Positions 18,733-28,020 of a stretch of DNA of 64,000 nt are shown here, one piece after another. Position 1 is the first letter of the stretch. Each line of letters starts with the position of its first letter. Below the pieces are notes generated by a model. It saw only the letters and a program-made list of their open reading frames with translations. It was not told where the DNA came from and made no database searches. The stretch is from Chelydra serpentina (Eukaryota; Chordata; Testudines; Chelydridae), in NCBI GenBank assembly GCA_037349315.1, contig JBAIAC010000154.1:310001-374000 (forward strand). The letters are read 5' to 3'. The position numbers and the translations under genes were made by a program.

Positions 18733-18806
18733 AGGCACGACTAGGAGTTGAACCCAGGATCTCCTGCTTACCAGACAGGTGCGTTAACCAGCTAAGCCAT
18801 GGTGCC
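18733..18806 (-). tRNA. tRNA-Thr body with anticodon GGT
   Basis: GGCACCATGGCTTAGCTGG, anticodon arm CCTGT-CT-GGT-AA-GCAGG and AGGAGATCCTGGGTTCAAC give an intact cloverleaf. Acceptor pairs are six of seven, and anticodon and T stems pair fully with wobbles. TTTT lies about 11 bases downstream on the minus strand. The anticodon is GGT: eukaryotes normally read Thr ACY codons with A34 (inosine), and G34 Thr tRNAs are essentially unused. It may be an AGT copy with an A-to-G change. Confidence 0.75.
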
Positions 18807-19230
18807 CGGTTCTGGCTAAGGGAGGGTATCTGCCCACACCTGACTCCCTGCCAACCCCCGCCCGCATTGTTCCACTTACCAGGAGCCACGCGAGGTAACC
18901 CCACACCCCAACTGCGTGCCCCAATCCCCTGCCTGAGACTTGAGCCCCCCAAACCTGGAGCCCTTTCCTGCACCCCAAGACCCTCATGACTGGCCCCCCA
19001 CCAGAGCCTGCACTCCCAGCCCAGAGCCCTGACCCCCTCCCACACCCAACCCCCTCTCCAAGCCTAGAGCCCCCTCTCACACCCTGAACCCCTCATTCTC
19101 TACCCCACCCTGCAGCCTTCACCCCTGCACCCCAACTCTCTGCCCCAGCCCTGAGCCCCTCCCAAGCCCCTCTTGCCCAGCTCCGTTGGGTCGTGGGCAT
19201 CAACAATTTTCTTCAGTTGGGTCACCAGAA
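18807..19230. other. C-rich low-complexity spacer
   Basis: Degenerate CCTGAGCCCC/CACACCC-type phrases repeat every 20-30 bases. The open frames on both strands reflect this composition. No gene is seen. Confidence 0.55.
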
Positions 19231-19254
19231 AAAAACTTTGAAACCCGCTGCCAT

Positions 19255-19560
19255 AGAGGGGGACGGGGAGGGGGTCACATGACAACAGTCAACTTGTGGA
19301 GCTTTCTCCCAGAGGATGTTGTGAAGGCCAAGACTAGAACAGGGCTCAAAACAGAACTAGATACGTTCATGGAGGACAGGGCCAGCAATGGCTATTAGCC
19401 AGGCTGGGTGTCTCTAGCCTCTGTTTGCCAGAAGCTGGGAATAGGCAACAGGGGATGATCACTAGATGATTCCCTGGTTCTGTTAATTCCCTCTGGGGCA
19501 CCTGGCATTGGCCACTGTCAGAAGACAGGACACTGGGCTGGATGGACATTTGGTGAAACC
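19255..19560 (+). mobile_element. CR1-type LINE 3' end
   Basis: TTTCTCCCAGAGGATGTTGTG resembles ORF2 C-terminal coding sequence. It is followed by GGGGCACCTGGCATTGGCC and GACACTGGGCTGGATGGAC, the tail of a common chelonian CR1 group, also at 53030 and (minus) 18630. Confidence 0.75.
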
Positions 19561-19690
19561 CCCCCCAGAGATCTCCTGCCATTGGCTCTTTGCCCTCACT
19601 GCTCAGGATTGAAACTTGTGCAGGGAGACCCATGGGCCACATCCCACATCCCAGCTGGGCATGAGCAGAGCAGCCGGGTGAAAAGCAACG

Positions 19691-19762
19691 TGGAGATGCT
19701 GGGGATTGAACCCAGGATCTCATACATACGAAGCCGGCGCTCTACCACTGAGCTACATCCCC
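19691..19762 (-). tRNA. tRNA-Ala body with anticodon CGT
   Basis: GGGGATGTAGCTCAGTGG, GAGATCCTGGGTTCAATCC and CATCTCCA match tRNA-Ala-CGC. The anticodon loop reads TT-CGT-AT, a threonine anticodon, and the anticodon stem has two mismatches. The acceptor GGGGATG/CATCTCC pairs fully with one G-T. TTTT lies about 8 bases downstream. It is probably a decaying Ala gene, but the alanine acceptor identity with a Thr anticodon is notable. Confidence 0.65.
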
Positions 19763-19939
19763 AGACAGACCTGACTGCCTGGCTGTTCACACTCAGAGCC
19801 TGCCTCCTTCCAAAGCAGCCAGTGGCTTATAAACTTCATTGGAAGCCTTCCCCGCCCCTGCCCCCCACCGCCCCGATCATGCTCTCGTGGAGTTTGCTGG
19901 TTCATCGGGGTCACTTTGCACCAGGACCAGATTCTATGT

Positions 19940-20060
19940 TTGGGGCAGAGAGAGTCGTGCCCTGGACTCAGGGTGCAGAGATACACTCAGCCTCTCCCCT
20001 GCATTGGGGGGGAGCTGCCATGGTGTGTGTGGGGGGGAGGGGCTCTGTGGACAGCTCAAT
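19940..20060 (+). repeat. Segment inverted at 23025-23130 beside the minisatellite
   Basis: GTGCCCTGGACTCAGGGTG, GATACACTCAGCCTCTCC and CATGGTGTGTGTGGGGG recur in reverse at 23025-23130, right at the edge of the 57-bp array. Confidence 0.8.
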
Positions 20061-20579
20061 CCCTGACCCCAGTGGCAGAAGTGGGGTGGGGAGCTCCAGC
20101 TGTTTCTAGGATCTGCTATTTCCACCTGCCTGTAAAGTCCAGCTTTCCCCAGCACATTCACTGCGGTGCAATTGGGTCCCTGTGTCTATGGCTGACAGCA
20201 AAGAATCGCTCCCGGTTTCCCGTCTCTCTGCAGTGTGATTAGCCTGTGTCGGTGGTGAATGAGGTGGATCTAGCTGCAGATTGTTATTCATTCCCCACCT
20301 GGACAGTTCACACAGTCCCTGTCCCGTGCAGATCTCCAGCACCTCAGCGACCCCGGTAGCAGCGGTTGGGTTTTCCCTCAGGGCCTGAGATTTTCAGAGT
20401 CCTTTTTTCCCTCCACCTGGAGTGAACTCAGCTTTTCCCCCAGCCCAGACACTCCATGAAATAACTGTAGCAGCCATAGGCGTGCGCAGCACATTTCACT
20501 AGGGTGTGCACCCAGGGAGCCCTGCCCTAGCCCCCCCCCCCATCCACTCCCTCCCACTTCCAGCCCCCTCAAAACCCCC

Positions 20580-21130
20580 AACCCCCCGTGCTCCTTGTTC
20601 CCTGACTGCTCCCTCCTGGGACCCTGCCCCTAACTGCCCCCCTGGACCCCACCCCCTATCTAAGCCTCCCTGCTCCTTGTCCCCTGACTGCTCCCTCCTG
20701 GGACCCTGCCCCTAACTGCCCCCGAGGACCCCACCCCCTATCTAAGCCTCCCTTCTCCTTGTCCCCTGACCGCCCCCTCGAGAGAACCCCCCCACTGTAA
20801 CTGCCACCCTAGGGCCCTACCCCCTACCTGTCCCCTGACTGCCCCGACCCCTCTCCAAACCCCCACCCCTCACAGCCCCCCCCCCTGAACCCTTGACACA
20901 TCCAACCCCCCTGCTCCTTGTTCCCTGACCGCCCCCTCCAGAGACCCACCCTCCACCCCCTAATCACCCCCCGGGACCCCTCCAACTATCCAACCCCCCT
21001 GTCCCCTGACTGCCCCGGCCCCATGCCACACCCCCAGCCCTGACAGGCCCCCTGGGACTCTCACGCCCTATCCAGCCCCCCCATTCCATGTCCCCTGACT
21101 GCCCGTCCCCTGACTGCTCCCTCTGTAGGG
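20580..21130. repeat. C-rich degenerate tandem array
   Basis: Units of about 80 bases containing CTCCTTGTCCCCTGACTGC, GACCCTGCCCCTAACTGCC and CACCCCCTATCTAAGCC repeat with increasing divergence. The array lies inside the 1.65-kb hAT-like element. Confidence 0.7.
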
Positions 21131-21287
21131 CTGTTTTAACCCCTCCCGGGCAGGAGCAGGTAACCACCCCGCTACACCCACCCATGTCCCTTTTCCCATC
21201 TCTCTCTGCTCCCCACCTCCTGGCAGCTCTGTCTAGTGGCTGCTCCCACCCACACACTGAAAGTGGCAGAGGAAGTTCCCCCTCCTG

Positions 21288-21465
21288 GGGTGGGAAGGTT
21301 GCCTAGTGGTTAAGGCACAGGGTTCAGGTGTTCTGGGTTTGAGTCTCTGCTCTGCCACAGACTCCCTGCTTAGCCTTGGGAAAGTCACTTCACCTCTGTG
21401 TGCCCTAGATCCCACCTGCCAAATGGGGCCAATCCTGACCCTGCCTCCTAGGCTAAATCCATTCA
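21288..21465 (+). mobile_element. MIR-like SINE
   Basis: GTTGCCTAGTGGTTAAGGC opens a tRNA-like head, GTTCTGGGTTTGAGTC a B box, and CCTTGGGAAAGTCACTTCAC followed by CCAAATGGGGCC gives the MIR core and tail. Confidence 0.75.
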
Positions 21466-22129
21466 TGGCTGTGCGGTGGTGGGGGAAATGGAGATACCAG
21501 CTCCACACAGAGTGGGGTCAGGGCCTCAGCCCTGCAGCTTCTGCCACTAGGGTGGGTGGGGCTCCCGAGCCGGGGACTTCAGCCCCACATCTTCTGCCAG
21601 GGTCCGGGGCCTCTCCTCTCTGCCCCAGTGTGGCTCCTCTTCCCCCTCCCCGTCCCCACCCCCCAGTGCAGCTCCTGCCAGGGTCTGGGCTTCTCCTCCC
21701 ACCCAACCCTGCCAATCCCCCACTGCACCCAGCCCCAGCCTAGCTGGGCTCCCTTGGGTCACCGGCTGCCTGCTGTGGCCGGAGGGGAGCCTGGCTGGCC
21801 GGGAGCAGCCATACTCGCGGACGCCATGGCCATCAGCCCAAGAGGTGCGGGGCGGCCCTAGGTGAGCAGGGGCCGGCTGTGCTCCCGCCCGCACCTCACC
21901 CTAAGGGTGTTTTCGTGTGTGTGTGAGACTCACTCGGCCCCTGCCGGAGCAGGGAGGCAGGACGCAGCTGATCTGAGCCTGCCTGGCAAACAGCTGATCG
22001 CGGCTGCGTGCAGGCTGCCCCTAGGAGACAGCCCCCAGGGGAGGGGGGAGGAGCAGCCTTCCGAGCCGCAGCTCACTAGGGTGTGCCCGGGCACACCCGC
22101 ACACCCCGTGCGCACGCCTCTGTCGCCAA

Positions 22130-22279
22130 GAAACCGAGGGCAGGAAACAGCAGCTTTCTCCGGCACGCTTCTCAGCTCATTTCCCCACCCGCTGCCCTGC
22201 AAGGGTTGGGGTGATCCCAGTGGTGAAAAGGGGAGCACCTCGCTGGGCAGCTAAGGGAGCTGGGAAAAGTAAAACTTCA
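22130..22279 (+). repeat. Val-pseudogene flank, shared with 33190
   Basis: AGGAAACAGCAGCTTTCTCC and CGCTTCTCAGCTCATTTCCC recur at 33195-33310, upstream of the second Val-like fragment, and inverted behind the good Val gene near 5830-5925. Confidence 0.75.
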
Positions 22280-22351
22280 TTTTTCTGCCTGGTTTCAAAC
22301 CAGGGGCCTTTTGCATGTCAGGCAAATGTGATAACCAGACACTAGAGAAAC
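22280..22351 (-). pseudogene. tRNA-Val pseudogene with anticodon GAC
   Basis: The minus strand reads GTTTCTCTAGTGTCTGG then TTGCCT-GAC-ATGCAA and CCTGGTTTGAAACCAGG. Relative to the gene at 5740 the anticodon changed AAC to GAC, still valine, the D arm is altered, and the acceptor has mismatches. I call it a pseudogene with moderate confidence. Confidence 0.65.
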
Positions 22352-22383
22352 TCTGCCACAGGGATCTGCCCCCCCCCTCAGAG

Positions 22384-23023
22384 AGCGACAGTGACACCGG
22401 GTGGCCACGTGGGGTAATGCACACAGCGTCTCTCACAGAGAGCAACAGTGACACCGGGTGGCCACGTTGGGTAATGCACACAGCATCTCTCTCAGAGAGC
22501 AACAGTGACACCGGGTGGCCACGTGGGGTAATGCACACAGCATCTCTCTCAGAGCGCAACAGTGACACCGGGTGGCCACGTTGGGTAATGCACACAGCAT
22601 CTCCCTCAGAGAGCAACAGTGACACCGGGTGGCCACGTGGGGTAATGCACACAGCGTCTCTCTCAGAGAGCAACAGTGACACCGGGTGGCCACGTGGGGT
22701 AATGCACACAGCATCTCTCTCAGAGCGCAACAGTGACACCCGGTGGCCACGTTGGGTAATGCACACAGCATCTCTCTCAGAGCGCAACAGTGACACCAGG
22801 TGGCCACGTGGGGTAATGCACACAGCATCTCTCTCAGAGAGCAACAGTGACTCTGGGTGGCCACGTGGGGTAATGCACACAGCGTCTCTCTCAGAGAGCA
22901 ACAGTGACACCGGCTGGCCACGTGGGGTAATGCACACAGCGTCTCTCTCAGAGAGCAACAGTGACACCGGGTGGCCACGTGGGGTAATGCACACAGCGTC
23001 TCTCTCAGAGAGCAACAGTGACA
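22384..23023. repeat. 57-bp minisatellite, array 1 (~11 units)
   Basis: The unit contains ATGCACACAGC, TCTCTCTCAGAGAGCAAC, AGTGACACCGGGTGGCC and ACGTGGGGTA, 57 bases in all. About 11 units follow with scattered substitutions (GCATC/GCGTC, ACGTGG/ACGTTG, GAGAGC/GAGCGC). Because 57 is 19 codons, unbroken frames run on both strands; these are by-products of the period. Confidence 0.93.
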
Positions 23024-23156
23024 GAGCCCCTCCCCCCCCACACACACACACCATGGCAGTACCCCCCCCCCAATGCAGGGGAGAGGCTGAGTGTATCTCT
23101 GCACCCTGAGTCCAGGGCACGACTCTCTCTGCTTTTGTTAAGGGATTGGATATTTA

Positions 23157-23228
23157 AGGGAGTACTTGGATTTGAACCAAGGACCACCTGGTCTGCAGTC
23201 AAACACTCTACCACTGAGTTATACCCCC
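23157..23228 (-). tRNA. tRNA-Cys-GCA: tRNA-Cys (GCA), copy 2, diverged
   Basis: GGGGGTATAACTCAGTGG, anticodon loop CT-GCA-GA and TTGGTTCAAATCCAAG are kept. The acceptor pairs with TACTCCC. The anticodon stem now has one A-C mismatch and a second wobble, and the A box has one change (TAACTC for TAGCTC). No T4 run lies near. It may be weakly functional or dying. Confidence 0.75.
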
Positions 23229-24055
23229 GTGTTGTGTGTAGCTAATTAAACATTATATAGACGTGTAAACAGAACAGCTTGCACACCCACTGACATAGCT
23301 TCTCCCACTGACATAGCTCCCGCCTCTCGGGGAGGTGGATTCACTACACGGACGGGACAGCTCTCTCCCATCCGCTTAGAGCAGCTTCATTAGTTATGAA
23401 TAAGTTGGAAATAACCTGCTGAACGGACAGTAACCAATGTATCGAATATGGCTGTGTCTGCATTCAATAGGGGTAACTGGACAGGGAACAAGACTGTTTT
23501 GAATAACATGTACCTCAGTTCGGATGCAGCGTCACTGACCCCGGATTGGGACTGGTCCTAACAGGGAATTTGTTTTAACAATTTCACACGTTGCCAATTC
23601 ACTCCTGCTTGGTTATACTCTAAGGGGAATGCCAGTTAGATGTTTATTACTAATAAGTTTGGGCAACGTTCTCTCTCTTTGTTTTTTAATGTTTTCCAAT
23701 GAGTTGTTATGGTAATTGCTGTCTAACTCTGCTAAGCAGGACAAAATATTTATTTAAGAAATTTTGACTTCTATTGTTTCCTGAAATTAGTTTATTAATT
23801 TTTATTTGTGTTTGGTTAAAAAGTTGAGCAATGCCATGCACATGTTAAATGGTGTATTGTTTCTGCAGTAGCCAACCCCTTACCACCATGCATTATAGTT
23901 TCAGAGACAGTTTCTGCTGCCCAGTGGTCAAAATAGCTAATGGTTTGTTTTATATCTATGCTCCAAATAGATACTCGACTGACACGTCTCTCAGTGATTC
24001 CAGCTGTTAGTGCGGGAGCCTCACTGCTAGTGCAGACTAGCATTTCTTACATCAG
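23229..24055 (+). repeat. Cys-block flank, copy 2
   Basis: The flank matches 38814-39620 closely and 16741-17450 more distantly. It includes an undisturbed version (ATTTCTTACATCAGAG) of the site where the Gmr1-like LTR is inserted at 39636. Confidence 0.85.
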
Positions 24056-24331
24056 AGACACTGTCCCCAAGCAGGACTAATGCTGAGACCTGGTGATCAG
24101 TGATCTCAGATCTGTTGCGCTGCAGCAAGACTCGAAATTGAGTCTCAATCAGCTCGGTTGTTACACGGTGAAGACCAAAAGGGTCAAATGGTGCCTGGGC
24201 CCCTTAAGAAGAGACCAGCCCATCAAGTACCAGCACTTGGCTCTCCCCTCTCTCAACTCCACTTAGCATTGTTTGGAGTCAATCCTTGCCTCTGTCAGCC
24301 TGGGGGACTGGGAGAACAACCCTGAACAAGG

Positions 24332-24425
24332 GCTCCAGTGACACAATGGATTAGCGCACAGTACTTATATGGCAGTGCTGAATGGAGACATGTTGAGGTT
24401 GTGAGTTCGAGCCTCACCTGGAGCC
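24332..24425 (+). tRNA. tRNA-Ile-TAT: tRNA-Ile (TAT) with 20-nt intron
   Basis: Exon 1 is 24332-24369 (GCTCCAGTGACACAATGG to ACTTATA), the intron 24370-24389 and exon 2 24390-24425, ending CCTCACCTGGAGC. The intron starts one base after the anticodon, as in vertebrate Ile-TAT genes. After splicing the anticodon stem pairs fully (CAGTA/TGTTG with wobbles), as does the acceptor. TTTT starts at 24430, five bases after the gene. D-arm changes from consensus are small. It looks functional. Confidence 0.93.
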
Positions 24426-25001
24426 CTGGTTTTCATTAACCCAATGGCTTTGCCCACTTCTGAGCTACACCCCTTCGGAGCTTTTCAGGGATGAGATTTT
24501 GATGAATTGTAACACAAAGAAAATCTCTCCTGTTCGGGCCTGTTTGTGCCCTTGTGCCCCCTCAGCCTCTGTTCCTCCGGATAGGGGAGGTGCAGAGACA
24601 AGCCCCAGGCTTTCTGTCACAAAGTCTGTACCCACCTCTGAAATATTGCCACTGGGAGAGTATGGCTCCCAGTTCTCCCATAGAGGGATTGCAAGAGTGG
24701 CTACCCAGTTGGGCCTGGGTGTGTCGGAGATCCAGGCTATAGGGGGCAGGTGACCCAGGGCCTATAAGGTCCCTGCCTGAGGGGACGTCAATGCATGTGG
24801 TGGGCTGTGAGCACCACAGGTTTTTACCCTGTCCAGGTAACCCAGGAACTAAGGCAGGAATGGGGTGAGGAAGCAAGTCAAGCTGAGCAAGGCAGGAAAA
24901 AAAATTCATCTTCCCTCCATGGGCCGCTCGCAATGATGTCCTTTTTGTGTGCCATGGCTGACAAAAACATCCCGGACAGAGAAGCAGAAGGTCAAAAAGG
25001 T
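24426..25001. other. Spacer with one dispersed duplicated segment
   Basis: The part at 24745-24840 matches 14120-14235. The rest holds no feature I recognise; the long minus-strand frame across 24562-25353 crosses tRNA sequences and is not a gene. Confidence 0.55.
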
Positions 25002-25074
25002 GCAGAAGTACCTCAGTGAGGAGAGTGTCACACTGAAGGTCTAGAGGGCCCAGGTTCAATCCCAGGCTTTGGCA
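25002..25074 (+). pseudogene. tRNA-Phe (GAA), decayed
   Basis: GCAGAAGTACCTCAGTG, anticodon loop CT-GAA-GG and CAGGTTCAATCCCAGG match Phe. The acceptor has one mismatch (A-G) and a wobble, the anticodon stem has two mismatches and the T stem one. A T6 run lies about 17 bases downstream. Probably a pseudogene. Confidence 0.65.
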
Positions 25075-25264
25075 TGCTCTTTGTGTGCAGGGATGGGCTG
25101 TTTTTTCGAAGCGCAGTGGTACCTCTACCCACCACGAGTCCCTCCTGTCAGGATCCCCAGCAGAAAAAGACAGTGGGGGCTTGTGCCCACCTGGGCTTTC
25201 CGTCTTCTCTTGCTCTTTCTCCACTGGTGGAGCAGTGGGCACTACATGGCTGAGGAAATTACCT

Positions 25265-25329
25265 GCAGCCAAAGGATGGTCTTGATCCATCGACCTCAGG
25301 GCTAATGGCTTCCGCTGCGCCACTGTGCT
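25265..25329 (-). pseudogene. tRNA-iMet pseudogene, partly deleted
   Basis: AAAGGATGGTCTTGATCC and CGCTGCGCCACTGTGCT on the plus strand match the T arm and 5' half of iMet. Several bases of the anticodon arm are deleted. The segment before it (25220-25280) recurs at 32590-32660, where even less of the tRNA survives. Confidence 0.65.
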
Positions 25330-25439
25330 GTGTGTGGAATGTGTCTGCAGCATCTATTCACAGGGCAGCTGAGTTTGGCCAAGTAGGTTTTACTCCTGAA
25401 GGGATTCTGCCCAAACAATAAAATAAAATCAATATCTGT

Positions 25440-25965
25440 GCACAATATTTTTATTTGTCAATAAATAAATGTGGAGCCAGCATAGGGTGACCAGATGTGC
25501 CGATTTTATAGGGACAGTCCCGATTTTTGGGTCTTTTTTGTATATAGGCTCCTCTTAACTCCCACCCACTGTCCCCCCGCCCCGCAGATTTGTTCCCCTG
25601 CAAAAAAATGACTTTCTTATGGGGAAGCAAAGGGAAGCCACAAGCGTGGTCATGTGTCCCTCCCCAACAACACGGGCATGTCATTGCAGAAAGGTGAAGC
25701 CTCACCACTGGGTCTGTGTCCCGGGGGAGGGGGCTGCAGGGTGATCTCCCATCTCTGTGCGTCCGGTAGCCTGTGCTCCCCATTGCCATGCTGGAGGCTT
25801 AGGGTGACCAGACAGCGCGTGTGAAAAATCGGGACAGGGGATGGGGGTTAAGAGTAGCTTATATAAAAAAAAAGACCCAAAAATCGGGACTGTCCCTATA
25901 AAATCGAGTTATCTGGTCACCCTATGGAGGCACCACATTTATTTATTGACAAATAAATTTTGCAT
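25440..25965. mobile_element. Inverted MITE pair inside an outer inverted repeat
   Basis: AGGGTGACCAGATG at 25484 and ATCTGGTCACCCT ending at 25923 enclose mirrored phrases (ATTTTATAGGGACAGTCCCG against CGGGACTGTCCCTATAAAAT). A further AGGGTGACC lies at 25801. Outside, TTTATTTGTCAATAAATAAA and TTTATTTATTGACAAATAAA form another inverted pair. The whole could fold into a long hairpin. Confidence 0.75.
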
Positions 25966-26207
25966 TATTTTAAAATATTACACACAGACACACAAACACA
26001 CCCATACACACGCGGTTACACTTCCACAGCGATGACAGGAAGAAATAAACACCCAGCAGAGCCCGGCCCCACAGGCCCCCTGGGGCTTCCCCTGCAGTGG
26101 CCAGAGTGGCAGCGGGCCCCTGGGGCTTCCCCCTCCCCAGGGGTACAATGGGCCCTTTGGGGCTTTCCACCACCCCACACAGCAGATGGTGCTGAGGGAC
26201 CCCCAGT

Positions 26208-26276
26208 GACAGTGGGTGGCCACGTGGGGTAATGCACACAGCCTCTCTCTCAGAGAGCAACAGTGACACCGGGTAT
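26208..26276. repeat. 57-bp minisatellite remnant
   Basis: About 1.2 units of the same sequence as arrays 1 and 3, followed directly by a TA-rich tract (26276-26299) and R1. The same junction occurs at the right end of array 3 (43681), so the two regions are paralogous and this array has contracted or the other expanded. Confidence 0.85.
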
Positions 26277-26365
26277 ATATATTATATATATATTTATACG
26301 CAACTCCCCATAAAGCCTTATGGGGTACACTGTCACACACCCCTCCACCCACACAAACACACCCC

Positions 26366-26973
26366 ACACACCCCTACACCTCTGCTGGTGGTGCGAGGGG
26401 AACAGGGGAAAGGACAAAAGAAGTAAGAGGTGAAGAGAAAGGAGGGAGGGATGGAGGAAAAGGTCAAACAAAAAGGACAAACCCTAATGTCCCCAGTGAT
26501 TCTGAGGGACAAAATCCTAAGTGGGGAATTAAATTCTGCCATCTGAAGCTACTGTTTTCCATGCCTAGAATTCAGCTGGCACCAGATGGATCAGACTGAA
26601 CAGGTTCCAAACCTCTCGGAGGCTCTTACCGTCTAACCAGGGACGTCTGTTTTCTAGGAAAGTCCGTAAAAGCAAAGGAGAAAACTCCAAAGAGGTTCCT
26701 CCTGGCGCTCACGTCCGTGAACCCTAATACTCTCTCAGTCCTCCGAGAGAGACCCGACAAGGAGACTTGCTGAAGCAAAGCCACGGGGGTCTCTGAGGTT
26801 TCCCTGGCCCCTCTTCCCTGGCCTGGCCTGGCTGATGTCAGCATCTCTCTGTGAGGTCACCGCCTCCCCACCACCTTTGACCAATAGGCCGAGGTCGTGC
26901 AAAAGGCCTTTGTGATGTCACTGCAACACCCACCCCTCCCCTGCAATGCTAATGTCCTGCCGCTGGCCAGACA
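26366..26973 (-). repeat. Unclassified repeat 'R1', copy 3 (5'-side portion only)
   Basis: Minus-strand copy ending at the diagnostic CCAGACA on the plus strand. The part distal to the pyrimidine tract is replaced by the CA-rich and TA-rich junction sequence. Confidence 0.65.
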
Positions 26974-27084
26974 CTTGGGAGGTTTGAGCTACTCCCTGGG
27001 GATCACCCCACTCAATGAGTGTTCATTCTAGGAAGCAAGTCGGCTAGACAGTAAAACATCAGAGGCTGCTCCCAATGCTACACT

Positions 27085-28020
27085 CACTTTTTCAGAAATT
27101 AGTAAACTTTATGGTCAGAAGAGACCATTAGAACATCTAATCTGACCCCCTGCATCTCACAGGCCTCCTGTGTACCACAAGAGCATCTAGTCTTCATTAA
27201 ATGACATCAAGAGATGGAGAATCCACCACTTCCCTTGGTACCTTGTTCCTGTGGTGAATCATCCTCGCTGTTCAATAATCCTCCCTGATTTGTAATTTGT
27301 CTCTTTTTACCTTCCAGCCATTGGATCTCGTTATGCCTTTCTCTGCTAGATTAAAGAGCCCTGTAATACCCAATATTTTCTCTCCATTAAGGCACTTCAG
27401 CACTTCAATGAGGTCACCTTTCAATCTTCTTTTGATAAGCTAAACAGGTGGAGCTCTTTCAATAGCTCACTCGAAGGCATTTTTCTCCAGACCTCAGAAC
27501 ATTTGGTGGCTCTTTGCTGCCCCAGCTCCTATTTCTCAACATCTTTTTCAAATGAGGACACCAAAACTGGATGCAGTATTCCAATATCAGCCTCTCTGAT
27601 GCTGTGTCCCCCCCCGCCCACCCCATCCTACTCACGGCTCTGCTCAAACGTCTCACGATGGCTTTAGCCCTGTTCACCACACTGGGAGCTCATGTTGAGC
27701 GGCTTCTCCACTATGGCCCCTCAATCCTTTCCACAGTCACTGCTTTCCTGGATACACTTCCCCATTCTGTAGGTGTGGCCGGCATGCCTTGTTGCTAGGT
27801 ATCGGAGTTTGCATTTGCCTCTGGTCAAACTTGTTTCCTTTGAATGGGCCCAGCTTGCCGAATGAGCCAGATCGCTCTGTATCACTGCCCTCTCCTCATC
27901 AGTAATTACCGCTCTGCCGGTATTTTGTCACCCACCAATCTTACCAGCAGTGATTGGATGTTATCTCCCAATTCATTGATAAAAATTATTTTAAAAAATT
28001 AGTCCTTGAGAGCTTCTTCA
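27085..28020 (-). mobile_element. CR1 LINE 3' region
   Basis: On the minus strand a frame at 27459-27680 has ASERLILEYCIQFWCPHLKK, a CR1 ORF2 C-terminal motif, in a decayed context. It closes with the tail GATTAGATGTTCTAATGG and CTTCTGACCATAAAG. It is the longest CR1 copy here but still lacks endonuclease and reverse transcriptase. Confidence 0.85.

Larger units (their letters stand above)
20475..22122. mobile_element. hAT-type non-autonomous element, ~1.65 kb, composite
   Basis: The left end is CATAGGCGTGCGCA. The right end, read on the minus strand, is CAGAGGCGTGCGCA, 13 of 14 identical. Matching subterminal CACTAGGGTGTGC occurs at both ends. The interior contains a C-rich degenerate tandem array and a MIR-like SINE but no transposase frame. 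I do not see a clear 8-bp target duplication, so the assignment to hAT rests on the termini. Confidence 0.6.

Noticed and set aside
21295..21360. Possible tRNA (GCCTAGTGGTTAAGG with a later GGTTTGAGTC)
   Set aside because: The following sequence is the MIR core and tail, so it is the head of a MIR-like SINE, not a tRNA gene.
22376..23023. CRISPR-like regular repeats
   Set aside because: Units are contiguous, without unique spacers, in a vertebrate genome; this is a minisatellite.
22251..23120. Long open frames of 223-289 codons on both strands
   Set aside because: They arise from a 57-base (19-codon) minisatellite without stops; every frame is similarly open and no domain is present.
24562..25353. 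263-codon minus-strand frame
   Set aside because: It runs antisense through a Phe-type tRNA and an iMet pseudogene and has no recognisable domain.
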